Origin: Geomonas agri
GTDB taxonomy: Bacteria; Desulfobacterota; Desulfuromonadia; Geobacterales; Geobacteraceae
Length of the DNA: 64,000 nt
NCBI RefSeq assembly: GCF_020179605.1
Contig: NZ_JAINZO010000002.1
Span: forward strand, 310,001-374,000
Direction: 5' to 3'
The notes beneath the pieces are model-generated. The model did not search any database. It worked only from the letters and a program-made list of their open reading frames with translations, and was not told where the DNA came from. Shown piece by piece: positions 42,943 through 51,326 of the stretch. The translations under genes and the position numbers were made by a program. Positions within the stretch are counted from its first letter, which is position 1; each line of letters opens with the position of its first letter.

Positions 42943-45900
42943 TCACTCTTCCCACTTGAACTCCGGCACCGGTTCCGGTTTAGCCGGTGCCGCCCCGGCG
43001 GGCGATTCGCCCGTTGCGGGTTTGCCACGCACCGCGGCCTCCTTGATCGATTCCAGCAGGTGGTCCAGGGCGATCCGGTTCTGCGTCGGTGCGATGTTCA
43101 CATTCAGGTCCTTTACCCCGAAAAAGTTGGTGTTGACGATCTTCAGCGTGTTGAAGGTCAGGTCCCCCTCCTGCAGGGTCGCCTTGATCTCCGCCTGATC
43201 GTAGTCGCGGTCCCGGCTCAGGAAGAAGCCGCTCAGCTTCTGCTTGGCCAAGCGCTGCAGGAACTCCTTGCTGACCAGCATCTTCTCCCCGCCCCCCTCA
43301 CGGGCCCAGAGGTCGACGAACCCCGTCATTCCCGCGACGCCGCCTCCCATGCCCCGGAAACTGATCACTCCGTCGACACGGCCCGAGATGTACCCCTGCA
43401 CGCTGGGGATGCTGCGGCAGAGCTGCTTCAGGCTGAGCCCGTTCACCAAGAGGTCGGCCCGATAGGTCGTCTTTTCTCTCACTGCCAGGTACCCCGTCCC
43501 GAGGATGACGCCGTCGTAGAGGGTGGTGCGCACGGGGGAGATCTCCATGAGCCCCTGGGAGGCGCGCAGTTGCAGGGTGAGCTTGCCCAACTCAAGGGTG
43601 CCGAAAACGATTTTCCCCGCCGTCAGCTGGTCACCTGCCGCCGGGAGATCCCGCAACTGGCCGAGCACACGCGGATAGTTGGACCTGCTGAACTCCCTGC
43701 TCTCTTTGGGCAGCGCGGCGCTCTTGCCGGAGAGATCAAGCGAAACCGGAATCCTGCCGTTGATGCCGGTGACCGCCAGCTTCTGGGGAGGAGATTCGAT
43801 ACTGCCCCCTTGCAGGTCAATGCCGCCTTCCAGTAATTGCCGTCCGTCCCGGAAGTCGAGGGTGCCGGTCGCGGCAACCGCCCCTTTCACCGTCGCTTCC
43901 TGGAGCGCCGGGGGCATCAGGTTGACGGTCGCGTCAACCAAGACATCGACCGGGGTCCCGGGGAGCGCAAAGCTGATGGTACCGCGACGCTTGGGGGAGA
44001 AGGCGGCCGCCACCTGGCCCCGCGCCCTGAGGGCAACCCCTTTGCCAGGCGAGAACAGCCCCTCACCGATCGAGAGCGTCCCCGCGCCGTAGCTTCCCGT
44101 CAGAAAGAGAGATGCCCCGGAAAGTGCGGCCTTGCCGCTTTTGGCTAGGGCGAGACCGCGCCCCTTGGTATCGAAGCGGCACTCCAGCCCCCTTTTCCCC
44201 GAGTAGGTTCCTGCGGCGTGCAGGTCCACCTGCCCGCCGGTGGGGCGGACGGTCGCGGTCTCCGGCAGGAAAGAGGCCACCTGGGCCGCGCTTGCATGAT
44301 CCAGCGCAGCCTTGAATGCGACGCCTGACTCGAGAGCAAAGGGGCGGAAGGCAGCCTCTGCGGAGAGCTTTCCGCCCAGCAGGTCGCCACTCAAATCGGC
44401 GCGGCCACCCGCCTTGGCAAAGCTGGCACGGAGGACCACGCCCCCTCCCCCCTTATTCTTAAAGCTGACGGCACGGGAGGAAACGTCGGCAGAACCCTCC
44501 AGCCATTTTTCCGTAGCTGCCGTGACCAGGTTCCCCTGAATCCGCCCCGATAGGCCCGTCAACTCCAGGTCGCCCTGGCGCAAGGCACCCCCCTCCAGTT
44601 CAAACTGTAGCGGGGTGCGTCCTGCCGGGGTTCCCGGATGCGGCAATCGGCCGGCGATGCGGGAGGCGACCAGCCCTGCCGTTCCCAGCCGTGCCTGCAC
44701 CCCCTCCAGGTTGACCTTGTCGTCCTCTACCCGGTAGCCGAAACGGGCATCGCCGTGCTGGGAACCAACCGTCATCCCGGCCATGCGCGCCTCGCCTAAC
44801 GCCTGCCGATGTCCTCCCTGCTGTCGCAGTTCGACGGTAGCGGCCCCATCCTTTACTGCCATCGGTTCGTCCCCGCGTTTCCCCACGAAGTCGGCAAGGG
44901 CGATCCTGCCTGAGAGCCTCAGGTCCTGCGCGCCCTTTCCGGTCAGCGCTAGCGTCCCTGACGCAGTGCCGGCGCTGGCCTGCAGGTTGTAGCGTTTCAG
45001 GAACGGGTTCAGTGAGGGAAGCTTCGCCTGCACGAGTCTCAGGGTGGCCGACAGCGACTCCAGGCGTTGCAGATCATAAGAGAGATCTCCGACAACCGGG
45101 ATCCCAAATGCATGGACGCTGAAGCCGCTGCTTTGGACCCGCACCGGCTTCAACCGGGGAGAGAGCGTGAGGTCGAAGGGGAGATTGAGTGCCTCGATGA
45201 CCGCACCACCCGTCCCTTGGACGACCGCGAGAGCGCCGACGGCGGCGACACCGTTGCCCTTGCGCGACAGTGCTGCCTCTCCGGAAAGTCCTGTCACCAG
45301 CAGCTCCCCCTTCGAGAGTGAGCCCTCCTGGAGCAGCAGGAGGCCGGCTGCGCTTTCCACACCGCCGGTGCCGGTCCCCTCCAACCGCAAAGATTCGCAG
45401 CGCAGCTTCCCGGCAAGCAGCAGGCCACGCCGGGCCTCGTCGTTGAGCAGCACGTTGAGCAGGGCGAGGTCGACCTGGTCCACGCTGAACAGCAGGGCGT
45501 AGCGGCGCTCCTTTCTTACCCCGGTCAGGCTCCCCTCGGCATGGAGTTGAGCAACCTTCTCGATCGCCAGGGTCGCGTCATTGAGGTCCGCACGATCCTC
45601 GGCAAGTGTGTACGTGCCGTTGAACTGCAACGTCCCGGCAATGGGATAACTGCCGCGGGCAGCCGGCAGCAGCACGTCCCTGAAACGGAAGGTGCCTGAA
45701 CTGCGAAGTTCCCCGTTGGCCAGCACAGCATTCACCGTCAGGGAGCCCCCCGCCTTTTCCAGCGGCTGCGGGTTTTTCAACTTCATTAAACCGGCAACCT
45801 TGCGCAACGACAGGATCGGCGCGCTCAGGGTGAGGTCAACGGCAGCCTGCTCGCCCGGCCTAGCAGTCCCTTGCAACTGGTAGCGGTTATGCCCGGCATC

Positions 45901-46494
45901 CTCAAAGGCAAGCTCCACCTGTGCGTTGCGCGACCCTCCACTGGTGAGGTTGTAGAGCTTGACATCGAGACCTCGCACCCCCTCCCCCTGCACCGTCAGC
46001 GCACCGTTACGAACCAGCAGCTTGCTGATCACCGTCTCGGGGGTGGGCTTCGCCGGCTTCCTGGCGGCCAGCCTACGTTGCAGTTCGCTGAAGTTCCAGG
46101 CCCCGGTGCCGTTTTTAAGAAGGTTGACACTACCGCCGTCGACGGCGATAAGATCGAACCGGCGCTCCCCCCGCAAAAACCCGAGCCACTGCGGCTTGAC
46201 CTCAACGGTGTCGGCAGCTACGAGGTCGGGGCCGGCAAAGCCTTTCGGGTTCATTAGCCGGACCCCCCTCAACACAATGGTGCCGTCTGAAAACGAGACG
46301 CGCTGCACGATGAATTGCTGGTTGAGCGTGGAGGTTACCAGGTGAGAGATCTGGCGAGCGGGGAGCGGGGTGGCGAGGTAGATCTCCAGGAGGATGAAGG
46401 CGAACAGGCACACGCCGAGGAGCCCTGCACCGACATATGCCAGGATCCTGACCGGTCCCTCCGGAATTAAGTTTCTGTCGCCAACCTCTCTCAT
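42943..46494 (-). CDS. Large AsmA-like / YdbH-type envelope protein
   Basis: The 1183-residue protein has one N-terminal membrane helix (about 17-40), then long runs of amphipathic beta strands as in AsmA, TamB and YdbH. Such proteins form hydrophobic grooves that bridge the inner and outer membranes and move phospholipid. D-G-G-S-V-N-L-L-K-N-G-T-G-A-W-N-F is an AsmA-like element, and L-T-F-N-T-L-K-I-V-N-T-N-F-F-G near the end is typical. AGGAAGGGAG precedes ATG 46492-46494. Its partner downstream is the YdbL-like lipoprotein. Exact family is inferred from pattern and context. Confidence 0.75.
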   Translation of the reverse strand: MREVGDRNLIPEGPVRILAYVGAGLLGVCLFAFILLEIYLATPLPARQISHLVTSTLNQQFIVQRVSFSDGTIVLRGVRLMNPKGFAGPDLVAADTVEVKPQWLGFLRGERRFDLIAVDGGSVNLLKNGTGAWNFSELQRRLAARKPAKPTPETVISKLLVRNGALTVQGEGVRGLDVKLYNLTSGGSRNAQVELAFEDAGHNRYQLQGTARPGEQAAVDLTLSAPILSLRKVAGLMKLKNPQPLEKAGGSLTVNAVLANGELRSSGTFRFRDVLLPAARGSYPIAGTLQFNGTYTLAEDRADLNDATLAIEKVAQLHAEGSLTGVRKERRYALLFSVDQVDLALLNVLLNDEARRGLLLAGKLRCESLRLEGTGTGGVESAAGLLLLQEGSLSKGELLVTGLSGEAALSRKGNGVAAVGALAVVQGTGGAVIEALNLPFDLTLSPRLKPVRVQSSGFSVHAFGIPVVGDLSYDLQRLESLSATLRLVQAKLPSLNPFLKRYNLQASAGTASGTLALTGKGAQDLRLSGRIALADFVGKRGDEPMAVKDGAATVELRQQGGHRQALGEARMAGMTVGSQHGDARFGYRVEDDKVNLEGVQARLGTAGLVASRIAGRLPHPGTPAGRTPLQFELEGGALRQGDLELTGLSGRIQGNLVTAATEKWLEGSADVSSRAVSFKNKGGGGVVLRASFAKAGGRADLSGDLLGGKLSAEAAFRPFALESGVAFKAALDHASAAQVASFLPETATVRPTGGQVDLHAAGTYSGKRGLECRFDTKGRGLALAKSGKAALSGASLFLTGSYGAGTLSIGEGLFSPGKGVALRARGQVAAAFSPKRRGTISFALPGTPVDVLVDATVNLMPPALQEATVKGAVAATGTLDFRDGRQLLEGGIDLQGGSIESPPQKLAVTGINGRIPVSLDLSGKSAALPKESREFSRSNYPRVLGQLRDLPAAGDQLTAGKIVFGTLELGKLTLQLRASQGLMEISPVRTTLYDGVILGTGYLAVREKTTYRADLLVNGLSLKQLCRSIPSVQGYISGRVDGVISFRGMGGGVAGMTGFVDLWAREGGGEKMLVSKEFLQRLAKQKLSGFFLSRDRDYDQAEIKATLQEGDLTFNTLKIVNTNFFGVKDLNVNIAPTQNRIALDHLLESIKEAAVRGKPATGESPAGAAPAKPEPVPEFKWEE

Positions 46495-46560
46495 GTGCTC
46501 CCTTCCTGTGCAGCGTGAACTTTACCCTGCTTCGCCGCCATGGGCAAGGACAGCATCCAG

Positions 46561-46596
46561 TCCCCGCCCCAGGAGGGGGAGGGTTAGTGAGGGGGA
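46561..46596. repeat. G/C-rich palindromic repeat (family A)
   Basis: TCCCCGCCCCAGGAGGGGGAGGG and a following GTGAGGGGG repeat the sequence type seen at 23113, 31494 and 53652. It lies between the AsmA-like gene and the GAPDH terminator. Confidence 0.6.
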
Positions 46597-46601
46597 AAAT
46601 A

Positions 46602-46632
46602 AAAAGGGGCACCCGGCATGGGTGCCCCTTTT
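46602..46632. terminator. Terminator after GAPDH gene (bidirectional)
   Basis: AAAAGGGGCACCC (46602-46614) and GGGTGCCCCTTTT (46620-46632) form a perfect 13-bp stem with a 5-base loop. On the minus strand it starts 29 bases after the GAPDH stop. Confidence 0.88.
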
Positions 46633-46660
46633 ACTGTCTAGCAAGTTTTGCCGCGTCGAA

Positions 46661-48106
46661 CTAGGCCGGAAGCGCCGGCAGTTCCAGGCCCGCCATCTTC
46701 TGGACCATGCGCACGACCTGGCAGCTGTAGCCGAACTCGTTGTCGTACCAGACGTAGAGCACGCAGCGGTTGCCCTGCACGATGGTAGCCAGGGAGTCAA
46801 CGACGCCGGCATGCCGCGAGCCGACGAAGTCGCTGGAGACGACGTCCGGAGAGTTGGTGAAGTCGATCTGGTTCTGCAGCGGCGAATCGAGGGAGATGGC
46901 GCGCAGATAGCTGTTCAGCGACACCACGTCGGTTTCGGCGCCAAGCTGCAGGTTGAGGATCGCCAACGAAACGTTCGGAGTCGGTACGCGGATGGCGTTG
47001 CCGGTCAGCTTTCCGGTCAGTTCCGGGAGCACCTTGGCGACGGCCTTGGCGGCGCCGGTCTCGGTGATGACCATGTTCAGCGGGGCGCTCCGCCCGCGAC
47101 GGTCGGCCTTGTGGTAGTTGTCGATCAGGTTTTGGTCGTTGGTGTAGGAGTGGCAGGTCTCGACGTGGCCACTGACGATGCCGAACTTGTCGCTGACCGC
47201 CTTCAGCACCGGAACGATGGCGTTGGTGGTGCAGCTCGCGGCGGAGAAGATGGTCTCTTCCGGCACGATTAGTTCGTTGTTGATGCCGGCGACGACGTTG
47301 GGGATGTCACCTTTGCCCGGGGCGGTGAGCAGCACCTGGGAGACGCCGGGCGCCTTCAGGTGACGGCCGAGGCCTTCGCGGTCGCGCCACTTACCGGTGT
47401 TGTCGATGACGATGGCGTTGTGGATGCCGTACTGGGTGTAGTCGACGTTTTCGGGGGCATCGGAGTAGATGATGCGGATCATGTTGCCGTTGGCGATGAT
47501 CGCGTTCTCTTCCTCGTCGATGGTGATGATGCCGTTGAAGGGACCGTGCACGGAGTCGCGGCGCAAGAGGCTCGCCCTCTTGACCAGGTCATCCGGACCG
47601 GCCTTGCGCACCACGGCAGCGCGCAGGCGGAGCTTCTCGCCGCTGCCGGACTTCTCGACCAGGATGCGGGCGAGCAGGCGGCCGATGCGACCGAAACCGT
47701 AGAGCACGATGTCCTGCGGCTCATCGAGCAGCGAGGTGCGGCCGGTGTTAACCGAGGCGAGCTCGCTGGCGACGAAATCATCGATGGAGACCTTGTCCTG
47801 CACGGCCTGGTAGCGGACCGCGAGCCTGCCGAGGTCGATACGCGCCGGCGCCAGGTCCAGCTTGGCGAGGGCTTCCAGGACCGGGAACGTCTCCTGGACG
47901 GTCAGTTCGCCGTCGAGGATCAGACGAGCGAAACGATGCGCCTTGAGGATCTCGATGGTCGGGCTGTTTACCAGGGAGCGACCGTACACCGTGGTGACGA
48001 TGTTGTTGTCGCGGTAAAGATGGCCGATGATCGGGAGCATGCGCTCGGCAAGTTCCTCATGGCCCTGCCATTCCTTCAAATAAGCTTCCTGTTTCTCAAT
48101 CTTCAT
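46661..48106 (-). CDS. Glyceraldehyde-3-phosphate dehydrogenase with 130-residue N-terminal extension
   Basis: The predicted protein has 481 residues, against about 335 usual. The Rossmann motif Y-G-F-G-R-I-G-R starts near 136, and S-A-A-S-C-T-T-N-A-I holds the catalytic Cys (near 291). The first 130 residues are a helical extension (K-E-W-Q-G-H-E-E-L-A-E-R) found in a subset of bacterial GAPDHs. H-S-Y-T-N-D-Q-N-L and W-Y-D-N-E-F-G-Y-S follow. The start is ATG 48104-48106, as the upstream frame gives no ribosome site. It probably acts in glycolysis or gluconeogenesis; cofactor preference cannot be told from sight. Confidence 0.9.
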   Translation of the reverse strand: MKIEKQEAYLKEWQGHEELAERMLPIIGHLYRDNNIVTTVYGRSLVNSPTIEILKAHRFARLILDGELTVQETFPVLEALAKLDLAPARIDLGRLAVRYQAVQDKVSIDDFVASELASVNTGRTSLLDEPQDIVLYGFGRIGRLLARILVEKSGSGEKLRLRAAVVRKAGPDDLVKRASLLRRDSVHGPFNGIITIDEEENAIIANGNMIRIIYSDAPENVDYTQYGIHNAIVIDNTGKWRDREGLGRHLKAPGVSQVLLTAPGKGDIPNVVAGINNELIVPEETIFSAASCTTNAIVPVLKAVSDKFGIVSGHVETCHSYTNDQNLIDNYHKADRRGRSAPLNMVITETGAAKAVAKVLPELTGKLTGNAIRVPTPNVSLAILNLQLGAETDVVSLNSYLRAISLDSPLQNQIDFTNSPDVVSSDFVGSRHAGVVDSLATIVQGNRCVLYVWYDNEFGYSCQVVRMVQKMAGLELPALPA

Positions 48107-48450
48107 AGTTCCGTCCCTTCGCAGAAAATAACACCGGACACTTTGAGGCGCCTCCGGCGCAAAACTCAGCGTACAAAACGGCCGACGCGCCACTGTCAAT
48201 TGCACACCAAGGCATCGCCTAAGTACACCGAATCATTTCGCGGTTGACAGAACGACAGTAGCAGGAACGGCCAAAACGCCCGCATACTACAGTATTTTTG
48301 TGATGTAAACAATTGAAACTTCAGGGAGATAAACAAGTAATGTTTTTATTAATTATTCGCAGCCAATAATACTTCAAAACATCTCTGGATTGCATTTTCT
48401 GCAGCCACAACCTTTGCGCCGGACACAGTTATCATGTTATCCTTGCCAGT

Positions 48451-48525
48451 CCCCGTTGCCGACATCACTGCTCAACACCTCGACAACCGCACCGGCGCCG
48501 GGTGCGCCACCCGTGCCCAACGGGG
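48451..48525 (+). other. Candidate structured leader before DUF486 gene
   Basis: Outer arms CCCCGTTG (48451-48458) and CAACGGGG (48518-48525) are exact complements. Inside is CGCACC-(7)-GGTGCG (48488-48506). The 3' arm ends 23 bases before the ATG at 48549. No known riboswitch consensus was recognised. The rest of the gap 48246-48450 shows only an ATACT-AC-AGTAT dyad. Confidence 0.35.
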
Positions 48526-48548
48526 CAAAATCCTTACTTGGAAAAGCT

Positions 48549-48878
48549 ATGAGAACCATCGTACTGTTGATCCTTTCCAACGTCTTCATGACCTTTGCCT
48601 GGTATGCCCACCTCAAGGACCTGCGCAGCGCGCCGGTCTACGTTGCTATCCTGGCGAGCTGGGGCATCGCCCTTTTCGAGTACATGCTCCAGGTTCCGGC
48701 GAACCGCGCCGGCTTTGGAACCTTTAGCCTGGGACAATTAAAGATCATGCAGGAAGTGATCACCTTGTCGGTCTTCGTCCCCTTCGCTGTCTTCTACATG
48801 GGGCAGCCGCTCAAGCTGGACTACCTCTGGGCGGGGATGTGCATGGCTGGGGCCGTCTTCTTCATCTTTCGCGGGTAA
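48549..48878 (+). CDS. DUF486 small membrane protein (DMT-like)
   Basis: The 109-residue protein has four hydrophobic segments: M-R-T-I-V-L-L-I-L-S-N-V-F-M-T-F-A-W-Y (1-19), A-S-W-G-I-A-L-F-E-Y-M-L-Q-V-P-A-N, the E-V-I-T-L-S-V-F-V-P-F-A-V-F-Y block and a last helix with A-G-A-V-F-F-I-F. This is the DUF486 family, related to drug/metabolite transporters; the substrate is unknown. The open frame is longer, but ATG 48549 is the first Met that gives a sensible N-terminus. The next gene starts 14 bases after its stop. Confidence 0.88.
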   Translation: MRTIVLLILSNVFMTFAWYAHLKDLRSAPVYVAILASWGIALFEYMLQVPANRAGFGTFSLGQLKIMQEVITLSVFVPFAVFYMGQPLKLDYLWAGMCMAGAVFFIFRG

Positions 48879-48892
48879 CGGGGGAACTGCGG

Positions 48893-49369
48893 ATGCCGCC
48901 GAAGGCAAGAAGTGCAAAAGGGCGCGGGCTGCGCGTAGTGGCGGTCTTTGAGGCCCTGAAGGGCGTGGTGGTACTGCTGGCAGGGTGCGGCGCGCTGACA
49001 CTGGTGCACAAGAACGTGCACGACATCGCGGTGCGACTGGTGCTTGTCCTGCATATGAACCCGGCGCGCCACTACCCCAGCATCTTTATCGACGCCGCCA
49101 ATCGCGTTACCGATGTACAACTCTGGATGCTGGCGGCTTCCGCACTGGCCTTCGCGGCGGCCCGACTGGTGGAAGCCTATGGGCTGTGGCATGAGAAAAG
49201 ATGGGCGGAGTGGTTCGGCTTTCTCTCCGGCGCGATCTACCTCCCCGTCGAGGTCTTCGAGATTTTTCGTAAACCGGACTGGGCACGCACCGCGGTCTTC
49301 CTGGTGAACGTCGGCGTGGTTGGCTACCTCGCCTCGGCCCTGAAGCGCTCCAGGAAGTCCCGCCGCTAG
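48893..49369 (+). CDS. DUF2127 membrane protein
   Basis: The 158-residue protein has a basic N-terminus (M-P-P-K-A-R-S-A-K-G-R-G), then about four membrane segments. V-F-E-A-L-K-G-V-V-V-L-L-A-G and G-L-W-H-E-K-R-W-A-E-W-F-G-F-L-S-G-A-I-Y-L-P-V-E-V are DUF2127 hallmarks. Function unknown. GGGGGAACTG precedes the ATG at 48893. Its last codons overlap the stop of the opposite-strand TIM-barrel gene by 4 bases. Confidence 0.85.
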   Translation: MPPKARSAKGRGLRVVAVFEALKGVVVLLAGCGALTLVHKNVHDIAVRLVLVLHMNPARHYPSIFIDAANRVTDVQLWMLAASALAFAAARLVEAYGLWHEKRWAEWFGFLSGAIYLPVEVFEIFRKPDWARTAVFLVNVGVVGYLASALKRSRKSRR

Positions 49370-50136
49370 TCCAGGTAAGGGCCGAGCACCTGCAGCGAGC
49401 TCTCCAGGTGCGGTCTGCTGTGCGACTCAATGGTGTAAGCGGCGTCCGGCGCGTACTGCTCCATCAGCTTGAAGAACAGCGCGAAGTCGATGGCACCTTC
49501 TCCCGGAGGCGCATGATCATCCTTGGTGCCCCTGTTGTCATGGATATGCACCTCCCGGACCCATCCCCCCAGCGCCTCGAACCACTCCTCCATCCCCACC
49601 CGCTTGAACAGATTCCAATGTCCCACGTCGAAGCAATGCCCGAATGCCGGATCCTGAACCGCCTCGAACAGCGCCTTCAGGGTGGACGGCTCCTCCTCGA
49701 AGATGTTCTCCACCGCTACCACCGTGCCGATCCCCTTGGTCCGCCGCAGCACCTCCCGCCAGGCCGCAACACTCAAATCGAGCCACTGCCCCTGTGCTTC
49801 ACCGTAACGCCAGCGATCGAAACCGGGGTGGAATACCATGACCTCCGGGCGCAGTATCGCCGCGGCGTCCAGCACCTGCCCGAAGCGGTGCATGGTCGCA
49901 TCGCGCAGCATCCGCTCCAGCGAGCCGGGGTTCAGGTCCATGAACGGTGCATGGATGGTGCAGGAAAGGCCCTCCCCATCGAGTGTCCGCGCGGTTTCCG
50001 CGAGTTGTGCCGGGGTGGCGGCGTCGAGCGCGTCGGCGGAAAGGTAGATCTCCGGGTTCAGCTTGCGTTCCAGGATGTAGGGGAAATGCTCATTGATCTG
50101 GCTGTAAGGGACGTGGGCGAAGACTCTTTTACTCAT
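49366..50136 (-). CDS. Sugar phosphate isomerase/epimerase-like TIM-barrel protein
   Basis: The 256 residues form the xylose-isomerase-like / AP endonuclease 2 barrel. T-I-H-A-P-F-M-D-L-N-P-G (about 60-71), V-V-A-V-E-N-I-F-E-E, F-D-V-G-H-W-N-L-F, V-R-E-V-H-I-H-D-N-R-G and Y-T-I-E-S-H give the metal-binding His/Glu/Asp set. It is likely a metal-dependent isomerase or epimerase of unknown substrate. It overlaps the K+ channel gene by 8 bases and converges with DUF2127. Confidence 0.82.
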   Translation of the reverse strand: MSKRVFAHVPYSQINEHFPYILERKLNPEIYLSADALDAATPAQLAETARTLDGEGLSCTIHAPFMDLNPGSLERMLRDATMHRFGQVLDAAAILRPEVMVFHPGFDRWRYGEAQGQWLDLSVAAWREVLRRTKGIGTVVAVENIFEEEPSTLKALFEAVQDPAFGHCFDVGHWNLFKRVGMEEWFEALGGWVREVHIHDNRGTKDDHAPPGEGAIDFALFFKLMEQYAPDAAYTIESHSRPHLESSLQVLGPYLD

Positions 50137-51181
50137 CTTTTTTCCTGTGCTTTTTGATCAGTTCCTCGGCGCAGCTGTCGCAGCGGACCAACTGGTCCAG
50201 CTTCTGGATCGCCGCCGGTTCTCCGAGCACGATCAGCGTGTCGTGCGCCTCGATCTTGGTGTGGGATTCGGGGTTGAAGACCATCTTCCCGGTCTGCTTC
50301 TTGACTCCGACGATGATGACGCCGGTCTCCTTGCGGAAGCCGGAACTGGCCAGCGTCTCGCCGATGAAACCGGAATGCGGCGGGATCAGGATCTCCTCCA
50401 TCTGCAGTTCCATGTGCTCACGACCGGTGGCGATCTCGATGAAGTCGACCACGGTGGGGCGCAGGATAGCCTGCGCCATCCTGGAGCCGCCGATCAGATA
50501 CGGAGATACCACCTTATTGGCGCCGGCCCGCTTCAGTTTGATCTCGCTCCCCTCTTCACCGGCACGCGCCAGGATGAAAAGGTCGGGGTTGAGTCCCCGC
50601 GCCGTCAGGGTGATGTAGACGTTCTCAGTGTCGGAGGTGACCACCGAGATCAGCCCCTTGGCCTTCTTGATGCCGGCCCTCAGCAGCACGTCGTCGATGG
50701 TGGCATCACCCGGCAGGAACAGGTAGCCGTGGCCGTCCTGCTCCATCTGCGAGATCATCTCGATATCCTTCTCCACCACCACGAATGGCAGCGGCTTGGC
50801 AGAAAACTCCTTGCAGATCAGTGAGCCGATGCGTCCGAAACCGCAGATGATGTAGTGCCCGTCCAGGGCGGCAATCGCCTTTTCCACCTTTTTCCTCCCG
50901 ATGATGCGCTGGAACTGCCCCTCGAACATGATCTGGGCCAGGCTGCCGACGATGTAACCGATAACGCCGACCCCGAAGAAGATCAGCATCATGGTGAAGA
51001 CCTTGCCGATGTGGCTCAGGTCGTGGACCTCGCGGAAACCAACGGTGCCCAGGGTGATCACCGTCATGTACAGGGCGTCGAGCAGGCTCCACCCCTCCAG
51101 CGACATATAGCCGCAGGTACCGACGGTGAGCAGTAGCAGCAGCACACAAATTGAGATCTTGAAATGGCGTACCGGGTCCAT
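50129..51181 (-). CDS. Potassium channel protein with RCK (TrkA-N/TrkA-C) domain
   Basis: The 350-residue protein has two membrane helices (about 8-25 and 60-85) with the pore between them. An RCK domain with nucleotide-binding G-F-G-R-I-G and E-K-D-I-E-M, then a TrkA-C domain (about 240-335), follow. The filter reads T-V-G-F-R-E (46-51), where most K+ channels have T-V-G-Y/F-G-D/E; Arg50 replaces the second filter glycine. The last ~15 residues are Lys rich. It is likely a ligand-gated K+ channel, though the filter change may alter selectivity. Confidence 0.88.
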   Translation of the reverse strand: MDPVRHFKISICVLLLLLTVGTCGYMSLEGWSLLDALYMTVITLGTVGFREVHDLSHIGKVFTMMLIFFGVGVIGYIVGSLAQIMFEGQFQRIIGRKKVEKAIAALDGHYIICGFGRIGSLICKEFSAKPLPFVVVEKDIEMISQMEQDGHGYLFLPGDATIDDVLLRAGIKKAKGLISVVTSDTENVYITLTARGLNPDLFILARAGEEGSEIKLKRAGANKVVSPYLIGGSRMAQAILRPTVVDFIEIATGREHMELQMEEILIPPHSGFIGETLASSGFRKETGVIIVGVKKQTGKMVFNPESHTKIEAHDTLIVLGEPAAIQKLDQLVRCDSCAEELIKKHRKKDE

Positions 51182-51274
51182 AGCTAAACTCCCTCAGCGT
51201 CGCAACATACAGACGGCGCTGGGAGATTACAAGCTTTTTCATGTGCAACCCCACCATTTTGAAGAGGGAAGTTC

Positions 51275-51302
51275 TTGACAATCTTTGGATACTGTATACA
51301 AT
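51275..51302 (+). promoter_or_regulatory. GntR gene promoter with overlapping dyad
   Basis: TTGACA (51275-51280), 16 bases, TACAAT (51297-51302). The dyad TTGGATAC-T-GTATACAA (51285-51301) has 7 of 8 matched arms and lies between and over the -10. It is a likely autoregulatory operator for the GntR protein. Confidence 0.65.
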
Positions 51303-51326
51303 ACGGCGATCATTGAAGGGGGCCGC

